Source: JAZKFT01 sp963845495 (GTDB taxonomy: Bacteria > Bacteroidota > Bacteroidia > Chitinophagales > Chitinophagaceae). Taken from it: 64,000 bases of DNA. Of the stretch, positions 51,144 through 58,985 are shown piece after piece. Within the stretch, counting starts at the first letter, position 1, and every line of letters begins with the position of its first letter. Under the pieces are notes generated by a model, which was not told the DNA's origin, did no database searches, and saw nothing but the letters and a program-made list of their open reading frames with translations. Made by a program: the position numbers and the translations under genes. The DNA lies in assembly GCA_963845495.1 (NCBI GenBank), contig CAWJTH010000207.1:11783-75782 (forward strand), written 5' to 3'.

Positions 51144-52589
51144 TTACCAAACATAAGTACCAACAGCGCCTGCGGCCAATGCTGTGGTTACCCAACTTCC
51201 ATTAAAACGAATATTAAATGTTACGGCTGTACTATTATCGTTTTCGGCAATTAAAACTTTTTTTCCGTCGGCCCTTAAAAAAGCTACGTTTTGAATACCA
51301 GCATTAATATTACTGGTAATTCTAACAGAACCGGCCGGCACAAATTCCGATGCATGTGCAATAATATAATAAGCCACATTTCTGGTAATTGTTTGTCCAT
51401 TGATGGTTAATGCACCTTGGCAGGTTGTGCAGCCGCCGGTTGTATGCGGACCAAAACTGGCATCGTTCGCTAAATTCCATTCCAATGCATTTCTACACCA
51501 ATTGCGCATAGACCCAATAATTACATTTTTTAAATGCCATTGTAAATCGCCGCCGAAATTGCCGGTTGAAGCAGTGTATTGTTCGGTAAAATATAATTGT
51601 TTGGTAGGATACGCAATATGCACGGAAGTAAGCGCATTTATATCGCCAGCATATAAATGAAAAGCAGAACCATTGATAAAAGCAGCTGCAGCGGCATCAC
51701 TTAAAACCGTTATAGGATAAACGGTCTGATCACAATTATGATCGTAGCAAATAATTTTTGTGGTTAAACCGGCTGCTTGAAATGCAGGCCCTAAATTGGT
51801 TTTTATAAATTCTGTTTCCTGCGGCGCAGTCATTAGCATGCTTGGATTATTGCCGGCATTTAAAGGTTCATTTTGTGGCGTAATGGCATCAATAGTAATT
51901 CCATCGGCTTTTATTTGTTGGATAAACTTCACGAAATATTTCGCATAAATATTATAATATTTTGTTTGCAAAGAACCTGCAATTGAGCTAGCATTATCTT
52001 TCATCCAAGCGGGTGCACTCCATGGTGTTGCAATTATTTTTATATTGGGATTAATGGCAACGATTTGTTTTAATAAAGGAATTAAATCGACTTCATCTTT
52101 TGCTAAACTAAAATTGGCAAGCGTTGTATCATTGGCCACATCATCGCAACTATAAACGGATGCACTTAAATCGCTTGCACCAATACTCATCCTTAAATAA
52201 CTTACACCGATTGAATTACTGCCAGTTCCAAATAATTCTTGTAACAAACTTGCTTTTGTTGCAGCACTTAAAGCATTGATCAGTGTTGCACTTCCGCTAG
52301 TTAAGGTGTAGCCAAAACCATCTATTGATTGATAAGCAGTGATGCTGTCTACATCAATAAATGAATAGCTATTTGTAGAGGATGCAAATGGAATTTGCGT
52401 CGATTGTTTTTGCAATAAACTGGTTTGATCGCCGGTGGTAATCCACGAATCCATGTATTTTGAAACGACAGGTGTTGTGCCACCGCCGCCGGTTCCGCCA
52501 CCAGTGTTATTATCGGAGCTTTTTCCGCAACTTGCATTTATAAACAAGAATGTTATTATAATTACTGCAAATACTTTATTCGTTTCCAT
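51144..52589 (-). CDS. GH30-family glycosidase lipoprotein
   Basis: 481 residues; lipobox LFINASC followed by GKSSDNN and a Gly/Thr-rich linker (about 28-42). GH30 barrel: SIDGFGYTLTSGSA-like QSIDGFGYTLTSG, YLRMSIGASDLS, IIATPWSAPAWMKDN, acid/base Glu241 in TPQNEPLNAG, nucleophile Glu336 in LYFTEQYTAS, then a C-terminal beta domain (AGIQNVAFLRADGKKVLIAEND). It is only loosely similar to the other GH30 gene, so the two probably differ in linkage or chain-length preference. Surface exposure is likely because of the lipoprotein linker. It precedes GH16 by 27 nt and follows GH3 across a 393-nt repeat-filled gap. Confidence 0.9.
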   Translation of the reverse strand: METNKVFAVIIITFLFINASCGKSSDNNTGGGTGGGGTTPVVSKYMDSWITTGDQTSLLQKQSTQIPFASSTNSYSFIDVDSITAYQSIDGFGYTLTSGSATLINALSAATKASLLQELFGTGSNSIGVSYLRMSIGASDLSASVYSCDDVANDTTLANFSLAKDEVDLIPLLKQIVAINPNIKIIATPWSAPAWMKDNASSIAGSLQTKYYNIYAKYFVKFIQQIKADGITIDAITPQNEPLNAGNNPSMLMTAPQETEFIKTNLGPAFQAAGLTTKIICYDHNCDQTVYPITVLSDAAAAAFINGSAFHLYAGDINALTSVHIAYPTKQLYFTEQYTASTGNFGGDLQWHLKNVIIGSMRNWCRNALEWNLANDASFGPHTTGGCTTCQGALTINGQTITRNVAYYIIAHASEFVPAGSVRITSNINAGIQNVAFLRADGKKVLIAENDNSTAVTFNIRFNGSWVTTALAAGAVGTYVW

Positions 52590-52630
52590 ATTTTTAGTTT
52601 AGCAATTTTTTTAATCGACGGAGGCGATAG

Positions 52631-52669
52631 AATAGTTGTGCGAGGCGAGGACATCTCGCACAACCTATT
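52631..52669. repeat. Hairpin with GTGCGAG arms
   Basis: aatagttgtgcgag (52631-52644) pairs with ctcgcacaacctatt (52655-52669) with one bulged base and a 10-nt loop, itself holding gcgagg. A further ctcgcacag follows at 52671-52679. It is GC-rich in an AT-rich gap and typical of dispersed palindromic repeats. Confidence 0.6.
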
Positions 52670-52756
52670 CCTCGCACAGCTTATATTTAAAATCATTTTT
52701 GTATCCCAACATTTTAATTAATTGACTTTTATACGATGTGGTGAAAGACTGTGGCC

Positions 52757-52981
52757 GTGCGCCCGGGATGGGCAGTAGTACCCCGTAAAGCGCCTTTTTA
52801 ATGGATAATTAAATAATTAATAATGGATAATTGTGATAAGTGAATTGGCGCTGCGGAGTACTACAGACAGCCCGATAGGCGCCCAAAAGAAAATAAGAAA
52901 TAAGAAATTTTAAATAAGAAATAAAAAAATAAAATCAACGTTTTAATTATTCATTATTAATTACTCAATTATCCATTAAAA
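52757..52981. repeat. Interleaved inverted repeats (GC-rich and AT-rich families)
   Basis: GC-rich arms 52757-52794 and 52847-52884 are imperfect reverse complements (shared ends ggcgc...gccc, core agtagtac). AT-rich 37-nt arms 52796-52832 and 52945-52981 match at 34 of 37 positions in inverted order. The order is GC-left, AT-left, GC-right, a tandem aagaaata stretch (52886-52930), AT-right, so the two repeats interlock instead of nesting. The AT-right arm ends 2 nt after the GH3 stop codon. Confidence 0.75.
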
Positions 52982-52982
52982 T

Positions 52983-55287
52983 TTATTTACTCCAATTAAT
53001 TCGCTGTGTTTTTACATCACGTGAATTTGCGCCGATCATGATATCAAAATCGCCGCTTTCCCAATCGTATTTTAAATCGCTGTTATAAAACTTTAAATCG
53101 TTTGGTGTTATATTAAAAGAAACCGTTTTTGTTTCTCCTGCTTTTAATGGCACATTTTTAAATCCTTTTAATTCTTTTACCGGCCTTGTGATACTACCTA
53201 CCAAATCCCGGATGTATAATTGCACGGTTTCCATGCCATCGGTTTTACCGGTGTTGGTAACAGTAACACTGGCGGTTAAAGTTTGTGCGCCTTTTAACGC
53301 GTTACTGCTTAATTTAATATCGCTATAATTATAATTGGTATAACTTAAACCAAACCCAAAAGGATACATCGGATCGTTAGAAACATCTAAATAATTACTG
53401 CGGAATTTTTCAAACCAATGGCCTTCTTCCAATGGACGGCCAGTATTTTTATGGTTGTAATAAATAGGTACCTGACCAACATTTTGCGGAAATGTAACAC
53501 TCAATTTTCCGCTTGGGTTTACATCGCCAAATAACACGTCGGCAATGGCATTTCCAGCTTCGGTGCCACCGAACCACACATTTAAAATAGCAGGTACATT
53601 TTCACTTTCCCATTTAATGGCCAGCGGCCGGCCGGTAAATAAAACCAACACCACAGGCTTGCCGGTTTTTACCAACGCCTTTAATAATTCTTTTTGTGTA
53701 TCAGGAATTTCGATATTGGAACGGCTGCTGCTTTCGCCAGTCATTTCGGCACTTTCGCCCAAGGCGGCAATAATTACATCGCTTTGGTTAGCCACGGCTA
53801 ATGCTTCGTCCATTATTTCTTGTGCAGGCCGACTATCGCGGACAAATGATTTACCAAACATGCCCGCCCGAATATCAAACAAACTGTCGCCAGAAAGATT
53901 GGCACCTTTTGCATACATGATGTTTGCGCTGCCGCCTAACGCATTTTTTAAACCATCCAACACGGAAACCGCTTTTGTAAAATCGGTGGCCACGCTCCAA
54001 GTGCCGGGCATGTTTTCGCGGTTATTTGCCAACGGGCCAATTAAAGCAATTTTACTTGTTTTTTGTAATGGCAACACATTGCCTTGGTTTTTTAACAGCA
54101 CAAAACTTTTAGCTGCTATTTCCCGTGCAATTTTCCGGTTGGCGTCGGTAAAAATTTCCGTTTTTGAGCGCTGCTCATCACAATATTTATATGGGTTGGA
54201 AAACAAGCCCAGCTTATATTTTGCTTCCAACACCAAGCGGCAAGCATTGTCTATTTCTGGTTGTGAAATTTTTCCTTCCTGTAAAGATTTTTTTAAGGTG
54301 GTAAGGAAACCTTCGCCCACCATATCCATATCAACCCCAGCTTTTAGCGCCAACGCCGAAACCTGTTGCAAATCGCCTACGCCATGCGCCACCATTTCGT
54401 TGATGCCGGTGTAATCGGTTACCACAAAACCATTGAAACGCCCATTGTTTGCGCAACACATCAGTCAATAAAAATTTATTGCCAGTTGCCGGAATGCCGT
54501 CAACTTCGTTAAACGACGCCATCACGCTGCCAGCTCCGGCATCAATAGCGGCTTTGTACGGCGGAAAATATTCGTTGTACATGCGCACATGGCTCATATC
54601 GGTGGTGTTATATTCTCGCCCAGACTCCACAGCACCATACAACGCAAAATGTTTTACACAAGCCATAACGGCGTTGTTTTTGGTGAGATCGTCGCCTTGA
54701 TAACCGTGCACCATAGCTTTCGCAATTTGGGAACCGAGGTATGGATCTTCTCCCGAACCTTCGGAAATACGCCCCCAGCGAGGATCGCGGGAAATATCCA
54801 CCATCGGGCTGAAAGTCCAGCCGATGCCGTCGGCACTTGCTTCTTGCGCAGCAACACGGGCCGATTTTTCGATAGCGGCCATATCCCAACTGCACGACAA
54901 TCCAAGCGGAATTGGGAACTCCGTTTGATAACCGTGAATTACATCCATACCGATAATTAATGGAATTTTTAAACGGCTGTTTTCAACAGCGATTTTTTGT
55001 ACTGCTTTAATTTTTTCTACCCCTTTTATATTGAACAACCCTCCTACTTTTCCTTCTTTTATTTGTTTGCCGATGTCGGAATTACCCGCTTGCCCGGTAG
55101 TAATATCGCCAGCACCAGGCAGATTTAACTGGCCCAATTTTTCGTCCACCGTCATTTGTTTCATTAATCCTGAAATGAAACTGTTCATTTTACCATTGTT
55201 TGCTACCACGCTTTTTTGTGCTTGAACAAAGCTAGTTCCAGTAATTGTTAGGCAGGAAGCAACTGCAATCGTTTTAATTAAATTCAT
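52983..55287 (-). pseudogene. GH3 beta-glucosidase with a one-base frameshift
   Basis: GH3 enzyme of about 767 residues when joined. First frame (from 55287): signal peptide MNLIKTIAVASCLTITGTSF, MKQMTVDEKLGQLN, PLIIGMDVIHGYQTEFPIPL, ASADGIGWTFSPMVDISRDP, GRISEGSGEDPYL, VKHFALYGA, SVMASFNEVDGIP, then a break after LLTDVLRKQWAF. The second frame goes on with NGFVVTDYTGINEMV (the nucleophile Asp, codon at about 54414-54416), LLKNQGNVLPLQ, GESAEMTGESSSRSNIEIP, VLVLFTGRPLAI and a fibronectin-III-like end GMETVQLYIRDLVGSI. One extra base at about 54435 explains the split. GH3 releases glucose from beta-linked gluco-oligosaccharides, the expected last step of this locus. Confidence 0.9.
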
Positions 55288-55295
55288 ATTAAAAA

Positions 55296-55395
55296 TTTAG
55301 AAGTTAGAAGTTGAGAATTTAGAATTTAGAATTTAGAATTTAGAAGTTGAGAAGTTGAGAAGTTAGAAATGTAAAGTTTAATTTAGAAGTTAAAA
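55296..55395. repeat. Tandem repeat of TTAGAAGT/TTGAGAAT words
   Basis: About ten degenerate copies of an 8-10-nt word (ttagaagt, ttgagaat, ttagaatt) fill the gap between the SGNH hydrolase and GH3. The repeat starts about 10 nt after the SGNH stop codon and runs to the GH3 start, and has no coding meaning in any frame. Confidence 0.75.
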
Positions 55396-55405
55396 GTTTA
55401 TTTTA

Positions 55406-56062
55406 TTATTTCTTTAGATATGGAGCAATTATTTTTTGCCAAATAGCATAACCTTTAGCATTCATGTGTAAATTATCTTCAATAAATAATTCTTGTATTG
55501 GTTTACCATCTGCGCCCATCATTGGATGGTATGCATCGGCAAAAGCGGTATGCTTTTTTGTACTTAAAAAATCTTTTATTAAATGATTTGCTTCCTCATC
55601 TTTTGCCAATAGTTTAATTCGGGAAGGACTTGGTTTTATGGACACATAAACGATAGCTACCTTTTTTAATTTACTTCGAATTATTTCGAACAATGTTTTA
55701 AATCGATTAAAAACAATTTGTGGGGTAATTGTATCGGATGAAGCTAAATCGTTATCGCCGCAATAAATAACAATTTGTTTTGGGTGATATGGAAAAACAA
55801 TATCATTTACATAACGGATTTGATCAAGCAAAATAGAACCACCAAATGCACGGTTTATAATTGGATAATTGGGGAAATAATCTTGCACATCTTTCCATTT
55901 TGTAAAGGAAGAACTGCCAATAAATAAGATTTCATTTTTAGGTGGAAAGCTAATACTGTCTTGCTTTTTAAACGATTGTATCTCGTTGTAAAAAGGGGGA
56001 TTTTGAGCTTTAATTGCTTGCAAGGCAAAGAGTAGCAAGCAAAAAGAAAAAAAATATTTCAT
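55406..56062 (-). CDS. SGNH/GDSL-type hydrolase, secreted
   Basis: 218 residues with a signal peptide (MKYFFSFCLLLFALQAIKAQ). SGNH fold: block I ILFIGSSSFTKW (nucleophile Ser in 50-52), block II NRAFGGSILLDQ (Gly), block III IVIYCGDNDLASSD (Asn), block V DNLHMNAKGYAIW (Asp-x-x-His). This pattern matches acetyl-esterase or lipase members found in polysaccharide loci (GDSL-like lipase/acylhydrolase). It would remove O-acetyl groups from glycans. It is flanked by repeat-filled gaps on both sides, between GH3 and the first GxxExxY gene, and shares the transcription direction of the locus. Confidence 0.9.
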   Translation of the reverse strand: MKYFFSFCLLLFALQAIKAQNPPFYNEIQSFKKQDSISFPPKNEILFIGSSSFTKWKDVQDYFPNYPIINRAFGGSILLDQIRYVNDIVFPYHPKQIVIYCGDNDLASSDTITPQIVFNRFKTLFEIIRSKLKKVAIVYVSIKPSPSRIKLLAKDEEANHLIKDFLSTKKHTAFADAYHPMMGADGKPIQELFIEDNLHMNAKGYAIWQKIIAPYLKK

Positions 56063-56076
56063 ATTTATTTTTTATT

Positions 56077-56169
56077 GCCACTGAGGCACAGAGACACAGA
56101 AAAATACATTTACACAATCAATACTTTGTTTATAAGTATTGATTTCAGTGTTTCTGTGCCTCAGTGGCA
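56077..56169. repeat. Nested hairpin with CACTGAGGCACAGA arms
   Basis: The left arm (56077-56103: gccactgaggcacagagaca...) pairs with the right arm (56151-56169: tttctgtgcctcagtggca), the left having an extra gacacaga unit. Inside, aatcaatactt (56116-56126) pairs with aagtattgatt (56134-56144), so a second stem of unrelated sequence is nested. It ends 5 nt from the stop codon of the GxxExxY gene. Confidence 0.85.
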
Positions 56170-56174
56170 TTTTT

Positions 56175-56573
56175 TTAAAAGACTACTCGTTTAATTTCAA
56201 GTTTCATTTTGGCAAAATTTAAGATTAATCCAACCTTAAAATTTGAACACTTTAAATAATTGATAGTTTGTGCCATATCTGCATCACCAATACCGTTTTC
56301 CTTTGCCTTAATTTCTAAAATTACTTGGTCAAACACAACAAAGTCAGCATAAAAACTATTTGATAGAATAATATTCTTATAATAAATTGAATATTCCCGC
56401 TCTCGTTCATAAAAAATCGTATTTGTTTTTAATTCATGTTCAAAAGCTTCTTTATAAGCTATTTCTAAGAAGCCAGGTCCTAAGTTTTTATGCACCTCTA
56501 TTCCGAGTTTAATAATTGTGTCTGTTTCTGTTTGTAATGGATAATCTACATGATTAAAATTTCTATTTTCCAT
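56175..56573 (-). CDS. GxxExxY protein (PD-(D/E)XK-like)
   Basis: 132 residues. The family signature GFLEIAY (G-x-x-E-x-x-Y) lies in LGIEVHKNLGPGFLEIAYKEA, and the nuclease-like core follows: REREYSIYYKNIIL, FYADFVVFDQVILEIKAKENG (D-x-n-E-x-K arrangement), then AQTINYLKCSNFKVGLILNF. This places it in the PD-(D/E)XK superfamily group of small GxxExxY proteins, whose biological function is not known. It sits inside a polysaccharide operon with which it has no obvious link. It is bracketed by direct copies of a tttctgtg-ctcagtggca repeat (56151-56169 and 56597-56616), with an additional inverted copy at 56077. It is not the same sequence as the second copy at 58472. Confidence 0.9.
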   Translation of the reverse strand: MENRNFNHVDYPLQTETDTIIKLGIEVHKNLGPGFLEIAYKEAFEHELKTNTIFYEREREYSIYYKNIILSNSFYADFVVFDQVILEIKAKENGIGDADMAQTINYLKCSNFKVGLILNFAKMKLEIKRVVF

Positions 56574-56588
56574 ATTTTCACTTTTTAG

Positions 56589-56616
56589 TTTCTGTATTTC
56601 TGTGGCTCAGTGGCAT
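56589..56616. repeat. Second CACTGAGGCACAGA-family arm
   Basis: tttctgtggctcagtggcat (56597-56616) matches the arm at 56151-56170 at 19 of 20 positions, in the same orientation, preceded by a partial extra tttctgta unit. It lies between the GxxExxY start (56573) and the GH43 stop (56620), so the GxxExxY gene is enclosed by repeats of one family. Confidence 0.8.
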
Positions 56617-56619
56617 TAA

Positions 56620-58362
56620 TTATTCCACCTTCACCACTTTTGTTTTTTCGCTTACTCCGTTTTCATTAATTGCTTCAATTGAAAAATAATAAGTCTTTTC
56701 TCGATCCATTGTTTTTAACCAATATTCGTTTGTGCTCATTACCATGATGCTGCTATATAATTTATCGGGCGCTGTTCCATAATAAATATTATAGGCATAG
56801 GCATTGTCCATCGGTGCCCATTTAAGCCATGCACTTCTTTTATCTTTTTCGGTTCTTAATACAATAAAATCTTTTACTGTATTTGGTTTTGGGCCATTCC
56901 CATTTCCAAAAACACGCAAGCCGCTAATAGCAAATTTGCCAGTCGGCATGTGTATGTTTTCCAATTTAATAAACCTAGCTTGCACCGGGTTTTCCAATTC
57001 AATATAATCATGCGGTACATCGGTTTTATTATTGCTTTTATCTTTTAATATCATCCATTTTTTTCCATCTAAAGAATAATACAATTTATATTGATGATAA
57101 ATGGTTGTTTGCTTTCCAAGGAATTCTGCATCTTGGTCAGCATAATTAATTTGCACTGCATTTATAGTTGAAATATTGCCCAAATCAGTTTGTATAAATT
57201 CGCCTGCATTACTTGTTGCGGCGCTCCAATATGTTTTAATATTTTCGTCTACCGCATTGTTTGCGTTATAATCGCCCAAAGTAGACGAAACGATAACTGG
57301 CTTTTTATAATTCAATAAATACCAATTGGGACGAATTTCATTTTTATTGCCTAAAACGTTGGGCAGATAAATTGGATAATCGCCAAATGCAGTGTTGCAA
57401 TACATTACGTCGTCTTTATCAAAACCTGCGGGCCAAATTCCTAATCTTCTTTCAAAATTATTTTTTATACCAATTGAAATGGTTGAGATATGCCAGTAAT
57501 TATTTTGATTGTCGGTAAATGTGCTGCCATGCCCAGCACCGTTTGCAAAACCGCCGGGCTTAAAAGACAAAGGGTCGCTTTGCGGCGTAAATGGCCCGAG
57601 TGGCCCACTACCAACAATTACGCCATCCGCATAGCCGCTAAATTCTGTGCCGGGTGCGCCGTATTGCAAATAGTATTTTCCGTTGTGTTTTGTCATCCAG
57701 CTTCCTTCAATAAACGGATCTAAAAATGTATTATCATAATATTCACCAAATCGTTGCCAGCCATAGCGTTCAGGCTCTAATAAATAAGTTTCTTTTCTAG
57801 TACCGATTGGTTGAAATGTTTTTCGGTTTAATTCAATTCCGTACAACGGATATTTATTGCTACTGCCATTGTACATATATAATTTATTGTCATCGTCGGT
57901 AAAAAATGCAGGATCCCAACCACCAATGTCAAAAGAATCGACCAACGGCTTCCATTCATTTGCTTTTGGGTTGGTACTCATCCATATAGTAAAATTGCGG
58001 GTGTATGTGCTGCCAAAAACAATCATTGTATCACCAATAATCCCAACGGCCGGCGCACATAATTCGTCATATCCGGCATTCCATGGACGAAGGAATTTCT
58101 TGGAAATAAATTTCCAATTTAGCATATCGCTGCTCCACCAATACCCCCATTGGTTGGTACTAAATAAATAATAATCACCTTTATAATTAACAATTACAGG
58201 GTCGGCGGTTGCACGGTGTTTCCCCTGCTCGACAAAATTTGGAATGGGCGTGTAACCGTAATCTATATTAATGGGATTGCAATAAGTTTTTTGTTTTTGT
58301 TGCGCAAAATTTTCTACTAATGTAGAATAACAAACAAGGAATAATAAAAAATACTTTTTCAT
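56620..58362 (-). CDS. GH43-like glycosidase with discoidin and FN3 domains, secreted
   Basis: 580 residues with a signal peptide (MKKYFLLFLVCYSTLVENFAQ). The N-terminal five-bladed propeller (about 45-330) has the three acidic residues of the GH43 clan: Asp54 in ATADPVIV, Asp150 in GGWDPAFF and Glu219 in DPFIEGSW. A discoidin/F5-8C carbohydrate-binding module follows (about 355-485: LGDYNANNAVDENIKTYWSA, ARFIKLENIHMPTGKFAISG), then a fibronectin type III domain (about 490-580). GH43 enzymes are mostly arabinosidases/xylosidases, with some exo-galactanases. In this beta-glucan company its substrate is uncertain. It lies between the two GxxExxY genes. Confidence 0.88.
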   Translation of the reverse strand: MKKYFLLFLVCYSTLVENFAQQKQKTYCNPINIDYGYTPIPNFVEQGKHRATADPVIVNYKGDYYLFSTNQWGYWWSSDMLNWKFISKKFLRPWNAGYDELCAPAVGIIGDTMIVFGSTYTRNFTIWMSTNPKANEWKPLVDSFDIGGWDPAFFTDDDNKLYMYNGSSNKYPLYGIELNRKTFQPIGTRKETYLLEPERYGWQRFGEYYDNTFLDPFIEGSWMTKHNGKYYLQYGAPGTEFSGYADGVIVGSGPLGPFTPQSDPLSFKPGGFANGAGHGSTFTDNQNNYWHISTISIGIKNNFERRLGIWPAGFDKDDVMYCNTAFGDYPIYLPNVLGNKNEIRPNWYLLNYKKPVIVSSTLGDYNANNAVDENIKTYWSAATSNAGEFIQTDLGNISTINAVQINYADQDAEFLGKQTTIYHQYKLYYSLDGKKWMILKDKSNNKTDVPHDYIELENPVQARFIKLENIHMPTGKFAISGLRVFGNGNGPKPNTVKDFIVLRTEKDKRSAWLKWAPMDNAYAYNIYYGTAPDKLYSSIMVMSTNEYWLKTMDREKTYYFSIEAINENGVSEKTKVVKVE

Positions 58363-58402
58363 TTTGTTATTGTTTCTAGCATGTTTTTAATTCTAAAAAA
58401 AA

Positions 58403-58467
58403 TTACCGCAAGAAGCAAAGAGCGCAAAGGATAATGAAAAGATTTTCTTTGCATCTTTGCAGTAAGC
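58403..58467. repeat. Imperfect inverted repeat with GCAAAGAAGCAAAG words
   Basis: accgcaagaagcaaagagcg (58406-58425) and its continuation face tttctttgcatctttgcagt (58444-58463) as imperfect reverse complements. The words belong to the family seen at 58863-58985. It ends 5 nt before the stop codon of the second GxxExxY gene, in the gap above the GH43 start. Confidence 0.7.
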
Positions 58468-58471
58468 GCTT

Positions 58472-58849
58472 TTATAACATTCCATTTGCAACACGTTTAA
58501 TACCGTCTTTAATCCTTGGCACATTAAAATTAATTAACAACCCAAGCTTACAGTTAGATAATTTCAAATAGGAAATTGTTTGTGCTAAATGTAAATCGGT
58601 TAATTCTTTGACTGCCTTTACTTCAACAATTACTTTTCGTTCTGCCCAAATATCAAATCTATAACCACAGTCTAATCGCACTTCTTCATAAATTAGTGGC
58701 ATTGCACGTTCAACTTCAATAAACAGTTGTTTCGCACATTCATAAGCTAAAGATGTTTTATATGCATTTTCTAATAAACCTGGACCAAATGTTACATGGA
58801 CCTTATATGCAGCGTCCACAATAATTTTAGCAATTTCGTTTTCGTTCAT
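58472..58849 (-). CDS. GxxExxY protein (PD-(D/E)XK-like), second copy
   Basis: 125 residues from MNENEIAKIIVDAAYKVH; the GTG at 58864 would add five residues but the ATG is preferred. The signature GLLENAY lies in VTFGPGLLENAYKTSLAYEC, followed by the core MPLIYEEVRLDCGYRFDIWAER and KVIVEVKAVKELTDLHLAQTISYLKLSNCKLGLLINFNV (in pieces). Asp in YRFD and Glu-x-Lys in VEVK give the PD-(D/E)XK pattern. It differs clearly from the copy at 56175, so the two are old paralogues or separate arrivals. It is flanked on both sides by repeats of a GCAAAGAAGCAAAG family (58403-58467 and 58863-58985), unlike the family around the other copy. Confidence 0.9.
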   Translation of the reverse strand: MNENEIAKIIVDAAYKVHVTFGPGLLENAYKTSLAYECAKQLFIEVERAMPLIYEEVRLDCGYRFDIWAERKVIVEVKAVKELTDLHLAQTISYLKLSNCKLGLLINFNVPRIKDGIKRVANGML

Positions 58850-58862
58850 TTTGATATTTTGC

Positions 58863-58985
58863 ACTGCAAAGAAACAAAGAGCGCAAAGGGCTAATAGTCT
58901 ATTTTAAACTTATTTGTACTGCAAGCTGCTTTTATAATTTTTTGAGTTATTTTAAACACCTTTGCGCCCTTTGCTTCTTTGCGGT
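58863..58985. repeat. Inverted repeat with GCAAAGAAGCAAAGGGCGC arms
   Basis: The left arm 58863-58891 (actgcaaagaaacaaagagc...) and right arm 58957-58985 (cacctttgcgccctttgctt...) are reverse complements at about 25 of 29 positions. The element starts 14 nt above the GxxExxY start and its right end touches the stop codon of the GH144 gene. The 65-nt interior is AT-rich. Confidence 0.85.

Noticed and set aside
55296..55395. CRISPR array
   Set aside because: The words are contiguous, degenerate and only 8-10 nt long with no unique spacers of constant length, so this is a tandem repeat, not CRISPR; no cas gene is present.
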